A stretch of DNA of 16,670 bases from JAZDOH01 sp043798815 (GCA_043798815.1 JAZDOH010000102.1:1-16670), one strand, 5' to 3'; numbered from the stretch's first letter, positions 1-7,337 are shown. The notes: a model not told the origin generated them from the sequence alone. Numbers and translations are program-made.

Positions 1-281
1 AAATAAGTCCAATGCGGCTGAATATTCCTAGAAATACAATCGTCAATTGCCGCAGAGCTGAATTGAGATTCAATGACGATTTTGGAAAATTCAGCTCGGT
101 TGATTAGTTGATCAGGTCGATAATAACCGTCAGGATATCCCTGTACAATGCCCTTTTGCTGTACAAACTCAATGGCTTGTTCATAGGGATGTGATTGAAC
201 ATCTAAAAAAATAGCCTTAACAGGTAACCACAAAAAAACAGTGCTTAAAACAATAACCAAAAAATAACGAAGAAATTTCAT
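1..281 (-). CDS. SLH-domain exported protein (N-terminal part; runs off the left edge)
   Basis: The minus-strand frame starts at ATG 281-279 and stays open to the window edge (93 codons), so the C-terminus is missing. Residues 1-23 look like a signal peptide: MKFLRY, then a hydrophobic stretch ending near KA. The next ~45 residues match an S-layer homology domain: an FLDV start, HPYEQAIEFV, GIVQGYPDGYYRP and INRAEFSKIV. SLH domains anchor proteins to secondary cell-wall polymers or pack in surface arrays, so this is probably an exported surface protein whose main domain lies outside the window. The stretch is AT-rich compared with the gene to its right. No Shine-Dalgarno sequence precedes the ATG; a TATAAT lies 23 bases upstream. 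The SLH match is by eye but the motif is strong. Confidence 0.85.
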   Translation of the reverse strand, partial: MKFLRYFLVIVLSTVFLWLPVKAIFLDVQSHPYEQAIEFVQQKGIVQGYPDGYYRPDQLINRAEFSKIVIESQFSSAAIDDCISRNIQPHWTY

Positions 282-303
282 ATTCGATTTATCATTTACA
301 TCG

Positions 304-309
304 ATTATA
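304..309 (-). promoter_or_regulatory. Candidate -10 box for the SLH gene
   Basis: The minus strand reads TATAAT here, 22 bases before the ATG at 281. No convincing -35 is seen at 17 bases spacing. It lies in the 56 bp gap between the exonuclease gene and the SLH gene, both on the minus strand, so it could make the SLH gene independent of its neighbour. Confidence 0.4.
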
Positions 310-337
310 CAAGTCAACAAGAGAATTTTCCAGTATC

Positions 338-1270
338 CTAAAACAAACTCATCTGCTCCTTGCTCACCGATTTTTCGGCTGGCGTCAGTTTTTTAAGGCG
401 ACCTAAAAGACTCTTCATTTCCATCGCCTCTAAAAAGCGTTCCAGGCCTTTAAAATCAAACGAAGAAAAGGCGGCGCGTTCCAGATCCAGTTCACAGGGG
501 GCATCCGTGACGATTTGGGTCAATGAGCGGGCGAAATAAGCGTCTTCCCTTCCTTTTTCAAGTTTCTCGCGCATGCGTGGGGCGATTTCCGGCAAATGGC
601 CATAAATCCCATCCAAGGTGCCGTAACGGCTCAGCAGCTCCGCGGCTCCCTTGGGGCCAATGCCCTGCACGCCCTTGATGTTGTCGGACGCATCCCCCAT
701 CAGAGCTTTAAAGTCCACGATCTGCTCAGGATAAACCCCGTATTTTGCAAACACCTTTTCCCGGTCGTACAACATCGGCTCTTTGTAACCTTTGTGAGGG
801 AAAACCACATGCACGCGCGGAGTGATCAATTGCAGGGCATCCATGTCGCCGGTCACCACAAAGCTTTCCAGCCCTTCTGCCGCGGCTTTTTTGGCCAGGG
901 TGCCCATCATGTCATCGGCCTCAAAACCTTCTTTAAAGGCCATAGGAACGCCCCAGCATTGGAGCATTTCGCGGATGCGGGGAATTTGCGCATACAAATC
1001 GTCAGGAGCTTTTACGCGTGTCGCCTTGTACCCGGCGTGCGCCTCATGGCGAAAGGTGGGGGCGCGTTCGTCGAATGTCACCACCAAATAATCCGGCTTT
1101 TCCGCCTCGAGGATATTGAAAACCATACTGCAAAACCCAAAAAGCGCGTTGGTGGGCTCCCCCGAGCGGGTGGTGAGCTTAGCTTGGATCGCGTAAAACG
1201 CCCGATGGATCAAATGATTGCCGTCGATGATCACCAGACGTTTTTCCCCTTTATTCTCTTTTTTTTGCAT
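338..1270 (-). CDS. Stand-alone 5'-3' exonuclease (PolA N-terminal domain, FEN superfamily)
   Basis: 310 aa starting at ATG 1270. The frame is open further upstream, but that extension overlaps the divergent gene at 1313 and reads as non-protein. The protein matches the 5'-nuclease domain of DNA polymerase I: VIIDGNHLIHRAFYAI (Asp16), FDERAPTFRHE (Asp67), the acidic EADD cluster (117-120), TGDMDALQL (Asp142 and Asp144), LMGDASDN (Asp193 and Asp196) and a helix-3-turn-helix GVQGIGPKGAAELL (200-213). All metal-binding acids expected of the family are present, so it should be active. Family members remove RNA primers and flaps in replication and repair. It ends in EQMSLF with no polymerase domain, and ~300 aa is the normal length for the free-standing form. 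The short leader shares a -10 region with the divergent gene at 1313. Family assignment is secure; partners are unknown. Confidence 0.93.
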   Translation of the reverse strand: MQKKENKGEKRLVIIDGNHLIHRAFYAIQAKLTTRSGEPTNALFGFCSMVFNILEAEKPDYLVVTFDERAPTFRHEAHAGYKATRVKAPDDLYAQIPRIREMLQCWGVPMAFKEGFEADDMMGTLAKKAAAEGLESFVVTGDMDALQLITPRVHVVFPHKGYKEPMLYDREKVFAKYGVYPEQIVDFKALMGDASDNIKGVQGIGPKGAAELLSRYGTLDGIYGHLPEIAPRMREKLEKGREDAYFARSLTQIVTDAPCELDLERAAFSSFDFKGLERFLEAMEMKSLLGRLKKLTPAEKSVSKEQMSLF

Positions 1271-1278
1271 CGCAGATA

Positions 1279-1288
1279 TGCTATAATA
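1279..1288 (+). promoter_or_regulatory. Shared divergent -10 region (TGC-TATAAT-A)
   Basis: On the plus strand TGC precedes TATAAT at 1282-1287, an extended -10 that would start RNA about 19 bases before ATG 1313. Read on the minus strand the same bases give TATTAT (1283-1288), 12 bases before the exonuclease ATG at 1270. One near-symmetric element may therefore serve both divergent genes. No clear -35 is seen; T-rich DNA lies at the plus-strand -35 position. Confidence 0.55.
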
Positions 1289-1312
1289 ATTAGATTTAAA
1301 ATTCAAAAAGAA

Positions 1313-1930
1313 ATGATGGAAGCAAAATTCACGCCGGCCTACGACAACAAGATTTACCAAAAGTACAGCGCTAAGACAATCCAGAATAAAGAAAAAAACA
1401 AGATCTCGTTTTTGCAGGATCTGGATTTGCCTTACAACAAAAAAGTGCCCCTCATCATCATCAGTTATCCCCTGACCGATAAAAACCAGGTGGGTCTGAT
1501 TTTGGATGTGATGAACGGAATGATCGAACAGCCAGTGCAGCTCGTCATCGCGGGAATCGGGACGGAAAAATTCCAAAAAGCATTCACGGACTTGGCCGAA
1601 AAACATTCCAAAAAAGTGGCCATTCTCCCGGACGACATGGAAAATAAACGAAAAATGTATGCGGCGGCGGATATGCTGCTCGCCTCGTCCGACAGCGCCG
1701 ACTGCGAGGATGAATGCAAAAACGCGATGACATATGGCGTCATTCCCGTAATGCCTTCGACAACCTTTGCGGAAGATTACGATCCCGTGCGAGAACGTGG
1801 CAATGCTTTCTTTTATCCCAAATCCAGCGCCTGGGGATTCTTTGCGGCGTTTGTACGGGCACTCGAAAACTTCCGTTTCCCTTACGACTGGAAAACGATT
1901 CAGGTGAACGCGATGGAAGCATTAGCGTAA
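1313..1930 (+). CDS. Half-length glycogen/starch-synthase-like protein (C-terminal GT-B half, catalytic residues lost)
   Basis: 205 aa from ATG 1313 (a second in-frame ATG is at 1316). It resembles only the second half of GlgA (GT5): the inter-domain linker (residues ~8-44), VPLIIISYPLTDKN (45-58), QPVQLVIAGIGTEKF (73-87), MYAAADMLLASSD (115-127), AMTYGVIPVM (138-147), GNAFFY (163-168) and AFVRALE (179-185). Full GlgA is about 480 aa, so the N-terminal Rossmann domain is absent; upstream DNA belongs to the divergent exonuclease, so it is not a recent truncation. By eye, the GlgA SRLxxQKG loop is SYPLTDKNQ (Arg and Lys lost), and the SRFEPCGLTQ loop is SDSADCEDEC (catalytic Glu replaced by Ala). 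It is unlikely to be a working glycosyltransferase alone; a nucleotide-sugar-binding, scaffold or regulatory role is possible. Its stop overlaps the convergent gene's stop by 9 bases. Confidence 0.75.
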   Translation: MMEAKFTPAYDNKIYQKYSAKTIQNKEKNKISFLQDLDLPYNKKVPLIIISYPLTDKNQVGLILDVMNGMIEQPVQLVIAGIGTEKFQKAFTDLAEKHSKKVAILPDDMENKRKMYAAADMLLASSDSADCEDECKNAMTYGVIPVMPSTTFAEDYDPVRERGNAFFYPKSSAWGFFAAFVRALENFRFPYDWKTIQVNAMEALA

Positions 1931-2314
1931 CGAACTGCCGCCGGGGTAAGAGCTTGTGCCACCTCCTGTATTGCCGGATCCGACGATTTTATTGACCAAG
2001 TCGTTCATCAGTACAGAGATCTTTTGCCATGTGATCACGCTGAGCAGATCAAACCCGAAAATCAGACCGACGATTTTGATAATGGTGACCGATAAAATGG
2101 TTACGATGAGTCCGATGATCGCGTAACGAATGGTGTGCACGGCCTGTTTGATCTTTTCTTCCTGCCCCCCCGAAAGGATGAACGAAATGCCTCCCACGAA
2201 AATGTAAAACACCGAAAGAACTCCGGCTAGAATGATCGCAATGGCAACTGCCAAGTTGGCGATATCAATGATATCGAACTGCGCGGTGACCATTATGGGT
2301 AATGTAGGCGTCAT
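1922..2314 (-). CDS. Small membrane protein resembling type IV secretion pilin (VirB2/TrbC-like)
   Basis: 130 aa with two long hydrophobic helices, about residues 17-47 and 63-88, joined by a short polar loop (SGGQEEKIKQAVHT). The GGISFILSGGQEEK and YAIIGLIVTILSVTII stretches match the small pilin-like membrane protein family (T4SS_pilin type) common in Patescibacteria. The C-terminal ~18 residues are Gly/Ser-rich. It is last in the rpsP-khpA operon, starting 11 bases after the khpA stop. A GGAGG at 2331-2335 lies 16 bases upstream, rather far for a normal ribosome site, so translational coupling to khpA is likely. It could be a pilin subunit or a membrane protein of another role; no other secretion gene is in the window. 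An in-frame Met at residue 8 is an alternative start. Confidence 0.65.
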   Translation of the reverse strand: MTPTLPIMVTAQFDIIDIANLAVAIAIILAGVLSVFYIFVGGISFILSGGQEEKIKQAVHTIRYAIIGLIVTILSVTIIKIVGLIFGFDLLSVITWQKISVLMNDLVNKIVGSGNTGGGTSSYPGGSSLR

Positions 2315-2325
2315 GAGGAGCGAAT

Positions 2326-2667
2326 TTAAACCTCCAAATCCTCATCCATAATACTCTTTCCTTTCGCGCTGTCATCCTCGAGTTCTCCGCCCATCACCTC
2401 CCCTCCTTCGGGCTCTACGATCTTCATGTTCACGCGGGCATTGCTCTTGGAACCAATGACACGTAGCAGAATTCGAATGGATTTGGCGGTTTGCCCCCCC
2501 TTGCCAATCACCTTGCCCATGTCTTCTTTAGCGACCTGGAGCGTCAAAAGCACACCCATATCATCAACGGTGCGGGTGACCGTGACTTTTTCGGGCTTGC
2601 TGACAATCGACTTAACAACGTACTCGACAAAATCCTTATCTGGACCGGTTGAAATATCATCAGCCAT
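2326..2667 (-). CDS. khpA: KH-domain RNA-binding protein KhpA (YlqC type), with acidic tail
   Basis: 113 aa starting at ATG 2667. A single type II KH fold is seen: DFVEYVVKSIVSKPEKVTV (12-30), then a beta strand LLTLQVAKEDMGKVIGKGGQTAKSIR whose GKGG (55-58) is the RNA-binding GxxG loop, then RILLRVIGSK. KhpA is normally about 75-80 aa; here ~30 extra residues, rich in Asp, Glu and Gly, extend the C-terminus. KhpA binds small RNAs and mRNAs and in Gram-positive bacteria acts with KhpB in cell-size and envelope control. It lies directly behind rpsP, the conserved neighbourhood of this family, with 29 bases between them. No Shine-Dalgarno sequence is visible before the ATG. Confidence 0.92.
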   Translation of the reverse strand: MADDISTGPDKDFVEYVVKSIVSKPEKVTVTRTVDDMGVLLTLQVAKEDMGKVIGKGGQTAKSIRILLRVIGSKSNARVNMKIVEPEGGEVMGGELEDDSAKGKSIMDEDLEV

Positions 2668-2696
2668 AAGATATAAAGTTAAGAATTAAGGGAAAT

Positions 2697-3029
2697 TTAT
2701 TTAACGGGAGTGGCAGGAGTTGCTGCCGGAGCGGCCTCGCCTGCTTCCTTCTTTTTGCGATCCGGCATGGGATCAATGTACGATTCCATGTTTTTGACCC
2801 CCTTTCCTTTAAGAAGCCGAGCGAGCGTGCTTGAAGGTTGGGCTCCTTTCTTGATCCATTCAGTCAATTTTTTCTCATCAATCGAAAAGACCTTTGGGGT
2901 TACCAAAGTGTCGTACCGACCCAGAAGATCCAGGTAAGCGGCTTTTACTGAAGAAGTATGTTCGGTGACAACAATGCGATACACGGGCCGATTTTTTCTT
3001 CCAATACGCTGGAGACGAATCTTGAGCAC
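2697..3029 (-). CDS. rpsP: 30S ribosomal protein bS16
   Basis: 110 aa. The N-terminus MLKIRLQRIGRKNRPVYRIV and the LGRYD and KGAQPSSTLARLLK segments are diagnostic for bS16, a small-subunit assembly protein. The start codon is GTG (3029-3027), fixed by the conserved MLKIRLxR beginning. The last ~20 residues (Ala, Pro and Thr rich, ending in TPATPVK) are a low-complexity tail beyond the core. The gene heads the operon with khpA and the pilin-like gene. A good sigma70 promoter sits 60-90 bases upstream, its -35 overlapping the end of the DUF721 gene. No Shine-Dalgarno motif precedes the GTG. Confidence 0.97.
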   Translation of the reverse strand: MLKIRLQRIGRKNRPVYRIVVTEHTSSVKAAYLDLLGRYDTLVTPKVFSIDEKKLTEWIKKGAQPSSTLARLLKGKGVKNMESYIDPMPDRKKKEAGEAAPAATPATPVK

Positions 3030-3088
3030 GAAGAGGTTCTGGATAAAAAGTTAAGGACGCTAAACGTCATTTCCGATTAGCGAGCAGA

Positions 3089-3117
3089 ATCCTAATCAAG
3101 TTTCATTGGTTTGTCAA
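3089..3117 (-). promoter_or_regulatory. Promoter of the rpsP operon
   Basis: The minus strand has TTGACA (3112-3117), a 17-base spacer and TAGGAT (3089-3094). The predicted start is near 3082, giving a leader of about 53 bases before rpsP. The leader contains a short GACG/CGTC hairpin. The -35 box overlaps the last codons and stop of the upstream DUF721 gene. Confidence 0.7.
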
Positions 3118-3402
3118 ATCTTTTGTGCGGATTTGTTTGATGGTGGTCGCCCCGTACTGGATTTTAAGCTCTTCCAAAAGCTTGGGGGAAATGCCCCGCA
3201 CCTCCTGCGCCAATGACGCGTGCTCTACCCCCACCCACAAAATAGCATTCTGGAATTTCAGCGGGCGCACCGAGTTGGGGTCATCGATGAAATGATGATG
3301 AAAAAACTTTTGAGCATGAAACAAAACCTGGGAAGCCCGGCTTTCGCCGCCCAATTGATACTGATGCAGCCTGCGTTGGACAATGTCAGATAATTTTTCC
3401 AT
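3103..3402 (-). CDS. DUF721 (DciA-like) domain protein
   Basis: 99 aa from ATG 3402; the frame is open to an ATG at 3441, but MEKLSDIVQRRL from Met14 is the usual family beginning. The pattern is that of DUF721: an N-terminal helical part (LSDIVQRRLHQYQL), then VRPLKFQNAILWVGVEHASLAQEVRGISPKLLEEL, and a final ATTIKQIRTK strand. The larger DciA proteins of this family load the replicative helicase in bacteria lacking DnaC or DnaI; short versions like this are common and uncharacterised. It overlaps the end of the upstream glycosyltransferase by 17 bases in another frame, so the two are probably co-transcribed and translationally coupled. A helicase-loading role is possible but not shown. Confidence 0.75.
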   Translation of the reverse strand: MEKLSDIVQRRLHQYQLGGESRASQVLFHAQKFFHHHFIDDPNSVRPLKFQNAILWVGVEHASLAQEVRGISPKLLEELKIQYGATTIKQIRTKDLTNQ

Positions 3403-4501
3403 ACAATTCAAGAGTTTTTTTAGCGGTGGTTGACCATTCAAATTGCTTCACCCGTTCAAACCCCCGATTGATCAGGCGCTGACGCACGGAAGCATCGGTG
3501 GCAAGCAATTGCATTTTCTGCTTCATATCCTCGATGTTTTTGGGGTCAAAGTAAAGCGCATTGCCTTCGCCGCATATTTCGGGAATGGCCGCGGCGTTCG
3601 ACGTGATCACCGGCGTTCCAACCGCCATGGCTTCGAGCGGCGGAAAACCAAACCCTTCATAAAACGAAGGAAACACATAAGCCAGCGCGTGCCGGTAAAG
3701 CGCCGCCAAATCCCCTTCCGCCACAATGCCGGTGAGTTTGATGTAATCTTTAAGTTCAAGCTCTTCAATCGTCCGGGGGATTTCCGGGTAACTGGGATTG
3801 AATTTGCCCGTGATGACCAGATCGTACTGATGGCCGGTTTCTCCATTGAACGCGGCAAAAGCCCGAATCATGCCCGCCACGTTTTTATGCTCACGCCACA
3901 CACCCGTGTAAAGGAAGTAAGGCCGCTGAAGCCCCAGTTTTTGCATGAGTTCCGTCCGCGGAGTGATGGCAGCCCCGCTGAACTGAGGAGAAATGCCATG
4001 GTAAATCACCTCGATCTTTTCAGAGGGTAAACCCAAAACATTCATCAGATCTTTTTTGGTGTGTTCCGAAACCGCGATGATTTTTTTTGCTCGTCGCGTC
4101 ACGCTTCGGATCACCGCGTGGTAAGCCAGTCGATGCAACAACGTGTTCATGCGTTTCCCCGGGAAAAAATGGAGTGTGAGATCATGAATGGTGACGATAA
4201 AAGGCCGTCGATACAACAGCGGTGCATTAAAATGAGTGAAATGCATCAAATCCAGATTGGCCTGATTCAAAACACGCAAAAATCCCGTTTGCTCCCCCCA
4301 GGAGTAATGGGGAAAATCCGCCAGCACCTTGCTGAATTGCGATGAGGGCAGAGAAAATGAGTCGAAATTGTCCTTGCGCAAAAACACCACATACTGGTGA
4401 GGAGATGGAAGCTCCGCCAAATGATGGATGAGCTCGTGCGTGTAACGCCCGATCCCGGTAAAATGAACTCCAACCATCCGTGCGTCAATGCCGATTTTCA
4501 T
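3386..4501 (-). CDS. Glycosyltransferase family 4 (GT-B fold)
   Basis: 371 aa, full length for GT4. The N-terminal domain starts MKIGIDARMVGVHFTGIGRY (1-20), followed by PFIVTIHDLTLHFFPG (100-115). A linker AVSEHTKKDL and VIYHGIS lead to the C-terminal nucleotide-sugar domain, with PYFLYTGVWREHKN (194-207; the Arg and Lys contact phosphates) and PSFYEGFGFPPLEAMAVGTP (278-297), which holds the E-x7-E pair (Glu282, Glu290). All expected catalytic features are present. It probably moves a hexose from a nucleotide-sugar to a cell-surface glycan or lipid; donor and acceptor cannot be read. An extended -10 (TGC-TAGAAT) ends 7 bases before the ATG, suggesting a leaderless mRNA. Confidence 0.93.
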   Translation of the reverse strand: MKIGIDARMVGVHFTGIGRYTHELIHHLAELPSPHQYVVFLRKDNFDSFSLPSSQFSKVLADFPHYSWGEQTGFLRVLNQANLDLMHFTHFNAPLLYRRPFIVTIHDLTLHFFPGKRMNTLLHRLAYHAVIRSVTRRAKKIIAVSEHTKKDLMNVLGLPSEKIEVIYHGISPQFSGAAITPRTELMQKLGLQRPYFLYTGVWREHKNVAGMIRAFAAFNGETGHQYDLVITGKFNPSYPEIPRTIEELELKDYIKLTGIVAEGDLAALYRHALAYVFPSFYEGFGFPPLEAMAVGTPVITSNAAAIPEICGEGNALYFDPKNIEDMKQKMQLLATDASVRQRLINRGFERVKQFEWSTTAKKTLELYGKII

Positions 4502-4503
4502 AG

Positions 4504-4532
4504 TGACATTCTAGCATGAATTGTGCTATAAT
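4504..4532 (+). promoter_or_regulatory. Promoter for the 4546 membrane protein
   Basis: TGACAT (4504-4509), a 17-base spacer and TATAAT (4527-4532) preceded by TGC, an extended -10. The predicted start is near 4539, leaving a leader of only about 7 bases before ATG 4546. It occupies the same DNA as the divergent glycosyltransferase promoter. Confidence 0.75.
4508..4516 (-). promoter_or_regulatory. Extended -10 promoter for the glycosyltransferase (leaderless)
   Basis: The minus strand reads TGC-TAGAAT with the last base at 4508. The predicted start, about 7 bases on, coincides with the ATG at 4501, so the message would be leaderless. A second minus-strand candidate, TATTAT (4528-4533), would give a ~20 base leader. 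The element overlaps the -35 of the divergent plus-strand promoter. Confidence 0.55.
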
Positions 4533-4545
4533 ATATAGATAAAAA

Positions 4546-5574
4546 ATGAACCCCAATCGTGAGCACATTCGCCGGCACGCGCATCGGCATCACAAACGGT
4601 ATTTAAAGCTCCGGGAATTGTTAAAATACGCCCCGGCGCCGGAAAACGTGTGGCCGATTTTTCTTAAAACCGTCCTGATCGCCTTAATCGCTTTTGGCAT
4701 TTATTCAAATTGGGGCCGGATCACCGACGCCCTCACCCCTGAACCGCTGCCTCCCCCACCACAAACCCATGGCTTTAAAACGGGAATGAAGGCCGCGGAA
4801 AAAGTAAACGAGCAAGCCGGAAAAGAATATTTAAGCTTTTTAACTTCCGTTCGAACCTTCGGCAGCCTGGAAGGCGTTAAAGGAACATGGTTGTTCGGAC
4901 ATCGGCCAAAAGTCGAACTGGCTCAAGTTCAGGGGATTGTTCAAAGCATCAAAACAACAACTGATTTGAGTACCGGGCAATTTTTAACAACCTTTCCCTT
5001 GGCCAAAGCTGATGGAAGCAGCAAAAGCGTGCTGGCCACCTATTACCTGGGAGAAAAAACCGACACCCTCACGTCCACACTCCAAAATGACGCCAAGCTT
5101 TTGGGGCAAATGAACAATGCGCTATCGGTCGACTTGTTCGCCTACCTGAATCAATCCCCAAGCCGCGCCGACGCCCTGCAGGGCTATTTAAATTTACTCA
5201 AAGCCCTTCAGCAAAAAACCAATCTGAGAATTTCCCAATTGGGCTCTGTCGTCACATTCCTTTTCGGGAATTCTCAGGCGCAGGAAACACAAATCCAGGC
5301 CAGTGAGCAAAAATTCTTTGAACAGCTAAGTCTGATGAACGGCCCAAATGCCGAAGAAGAACTCAGTAAATTCGTCGGTTTGCAAAGTGATCAAACGGAA
5401 ATCCGCGCCAAGCTGGGCGCCTACCAAAGTCTTAAAAACTACTATCTGTTTTTTGCTCCGAAACTCGACAATCTCATCCAAGCCATTGAAGCCAATCGTG
5501 ATGCCCTCATTGCCGGAGTAAAAGTAACTGAAATCCAAAACATTACCTTGCCGCTGATCCTCCGACAGAAGTAA
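4546..5574 (+). CDS. Unknown single-pass membrane protein with basic, His-rich N-terminus
   Basis: 342 aa; I do not recognise the family. Residues 1-30 are strongly basic with repeated His and Arg (IRRHAHRHHKRYLK), one transmembrane helix spans about 37-55 (WPIFLKTVLIALIAFGIY), and a Pro-rich linker follows (64-73). The remaining ~270 residues look mostly helical and soluble, with many Gln, Leu and Lys and no cysteines. By the positive-inside rule the basic end is cytoplasmic and the large domain outside. No catalytic motif is seen. The gene has its own promoter, and nadM starts 9 bases after its stop, so they are probably co-transcribed; a shared function is not obvious. The start is fixed by the promoter 7 bases upstream. 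Confidence 0.8.
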   Translation: MNPNREHIRRHAHRHHKRYLKLRELLKYAPAPENVWPIFLKTVLIALIAFGIYSNWGRITDALTPEPLPPPPQTHGFKTGMKAAEKVNEQAGKEYLSFLTSVRTFGSLEGVKGTWLFGHRPKVELAQVQGIVQSIKTTTDLSTGQFLTTFPLAKADGSSKSVLATYYLGEKTDTLTSTLQNDAKLLGQMNNALSVDLFAYLNQSPSRADALQGYLNLLKALQQKTNLRISQLGSVVTFLFGNSQAQETQIQASEQKFFEQLSLMNGPNAEEELSKFVGLQSDQTEIRAKLGAYQSLKNYYLFFAPKLDNLIQAIEANRDALIAGVKVTEIQNITLPLILRQK

Positions 5575-5583
5575 ACTAACGGC

Positions 5584-6081
5584 ATGAAAACGGGTCTATT
5601 CATCGGCCGCTTCCAACCGTTCCACCTCGGACATCTTTCCGCGATCAGACAAGCGCTCGAAGCCGTGGATTTTTTGCACATTGGCATTGGCAGCGCGCAG
5701 GAAAGTGGAACCGAAAAAAATCCCTTCACCGCGGAGGAGCGCGCGGAAATGATCGCAAATTCCCTCGCGGAAACCGGCATACCACGCAACCGATTCGACA
5801 TAACGCCTATTCCGGACATCAACAATAACCCCGCCTGGCCCGGTCATGTGCGCAAGTTGATTCCGGATGGTTTCACGGTGGTTTTTGTGGGCGAACCCAA
5901 TGCCCTGGTACGCGAACTGTTTGAAAAATACGACAACGCGAAAATTGTAGTTGTAAAGAAAGAAATCGATATTTCCGCCACCGAAATCCGCAAGCGTATA
6001 CGGGAAAATAGGGATTGGCAAAAAAACATTTCCACGGCGACAGCAAAAATCATAGCCAAATCAATCACCGGAATCGAGTAA
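5584..6081 (+). CDS. nadM: Nicotinamide-nucleotide adenylyltransferase, archaeal NadM type
   Basis: 165 aa. The nucleotidyltransferase signature GRFQPFHLGH (8-17) binds ATP, IGIGSAQ (33-39) and NPFTAEERAEMI (46-57) are typical of NadM, and ISATEIRKRI (130-139) is the second family motif (ISxTxxR). NadM joins NMN and ATP to NAD+ and pyrophosphate in the cytoplasm. The form is the short archaeal type rather than bacterial NadD, which also occurs in some bacteria. It follows the 4546 gene by 9 bases without a Shine-Dalgarno sequence, and its end overlaps the convergent ligase-like gene by 21 bases. Another cytidylyltransferase-like activity cannot be excluded but NadM fits best. Confidence 0.85.
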   Translation: MKTGLFIGRFQPFHLGHLSAIRQALEAVDFLHIGIGSAQESGTEKNPFTAEERAEMIANSLAETGIPRNRFDITPIPDINNNPAWPGHVRKLIPDGFTVVFVGEPNALVRELFEKYDNAKIVVVKKEIDISATEIRKRIRENRDWQKNISTATAKIIAKSITGIE

Positions 6082-7320
6082 TCCTATTCCAACCAGCACA
6101 TACACCATTATCAGCGGATACAGGAGTGAGTTCACAAAAAAGGAGTGCACCAAAAGGCCGGTGAAGCTCGCGAGCAAGCCAGCGTTGAGAAAGCTTGCGA
6201 AGTCTGTTTTTTTGAGAATTCGCCGAAGCGCGATAATGGTGGCCGTAAAACCGATGCTCATGTACGCTAGCAGCCCAAAAATCCCTGTGGTGGCCCATAG
6301 GGTTAAAAGCGAACTATCTGATCCGCCCGCATCATGATCCGAAAGGAGCGCGTATCCACGCTGATTCATTTCATACGCGTAACGGTTGTAGCCGATGCCG
6401 ATCCACGGATGATTCTGAATCAGTTCTACGGCATGACTCCAACTTTCCAGGCGCAGCTGAGCAGTGGGATCTAAGGCGTACTGGGAATCCAGGCCGATGA
6501 ATACTTTGGCGGATTCCCACCCCTCTCCTACCCGTTCCTGAACGCGCGGAGAAACGGCAAAACCGATCAGGGCAAGCAAAATTACAGCAACCAATAGTTT
6601 GCGGGATTTAAAAAATGCCAAAAGAGCGATGGTGGCCAAAATGGCCAAATACGCGCTACGGGAAAAGGTTAAATAAGTGGCGGCCAATCCAAAAAGCGAA
6701 AAAACGGCTAAAATCAGCCATCGCCGATCCGCCTGACGGCGCAGATAAATCATGAGCGCGAGCGTAGGCCCCAAAATAAAGGCGAAATATCCACCGACAA
6801 AATTCGGATCAAACCAAGTGGAAAGAAGGCGGCCGATATGCGGATCCCACCCCTTCAGATAAAGTCCTAATTCCAAAAAGCTGGGGAAGAAATAGAGCTG
6901 TAAAAAGCCCAGCGCCGCAATCAGCGCCAAGCTAAAAAGCATCGAGCCAAGAATGATTTTGAGTATCCGTTTCAAATCTCGCTGCAAAAGGTCGTAGACA
7001 ATGAGCGGAAGTAGTAAATACAATCCAAACCGACCCAGATAACTGCCAGCCACCACCATCTCTTTCCACGGAAAACGAAACCAGTTGAGAAGGTAGGTAA
7101 AAACCAAAACCGCTATAAAAACCAACATTATCTTCCCAATTTTTCCCAAACGCAATACGCGATCGTTTTTAAGCTTATCTAAGCCCCAAAGTACCAAAAA
7201 AACAGGGAGAAGAATATCGGTTGGCAAAAGCTCAACCCCAAGAACGGGTAGGCGCCACAATTCCCCCGTCACCGGTGCCAGCAAGATCAATCCCAAAAGA
7301 GCAGGTAGAAGCTGATTCAT
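6061..7320 (-). CDS. O-antigen ligase / Wzy-type polymerase family membrane protein
   Basis: 419 aa with about 10-12 transmembrane helices. The central signature is that of the Wzy_C/O-antigen ligase superfamily: STWFDPNFVGGYFA (167-180), LTFSRSAYLA (218-227, with the conserved Arg), then a large outer loop with RLESWSHAVELIQNHPWIGI (290-309) and GYNRYAYE, and SDSSLLTLWATTGIFGLLAY (334-353). Such proteins transfer or polymerise undecaprenyl-linked glycans at the outer face of the membrane, or glycosylate surface proteins. In an organism without an obvious LPS set here, ligation to a surface protein or polymer is as likely as true O-antigen ligation. It may work with the GT4 enzyme 2.8 kb away, but they are not in one operon. 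The ATG at 7320 is 32 bases from the divergent methyltransferase. Confidence 0.85.
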   Translation of the reverse strand: MNQLLPALLGLILLAPVTGELWRLPVLGVELLPTDILLPVFLVLWGLDKLKNDRVLRLGKIGKIMLVFIAVLVFTYLLNWFRFPWKEMVVAGSYLGRFGLYLLLPLIVYDLLQRDLKRILKIILGSMLFSLALIAALGFLQLYFFPSFLELGLYLKGWDPHIGRLLSTWFDPNFVGGYFAFILGPTLALMIYLRRQADRRWLILAVFSLFGLAATYLTFSRSAYLAILATIALLAFFKSRKLLVAVILLALIGFAVSPRVQERVGEGWESAKVFIGLDSQYALDPTAQLRLESWSHAVELIQNHPWIGIGYNRYAYEMNQRGYALLSDHDAGGSDSSLLTLWATTGIFGLLAYMSIGFTATIIALRRILKKTDFASFLNAGLLASFTGLLVHSFFVNSLLYPLIMVYVLVGIGLLDSGD

Positions 7321-7337
7321 TCTGGGTTCAGTTTAGG

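Noticed and set aside
596..1312. Long plus-strand open frame running into the GlgA-like gene
   Set aside because: It lies antisense to the conserved exonuclease and reads as His/Arg-rich non-protein. The true start is 1313-1316, just after the -10.
3403..3441. Upstream ATG start for the DUF721 gene
   Set aside because: The extra 13 residues lie within the glycosyltransferase end and precede the usual family start.
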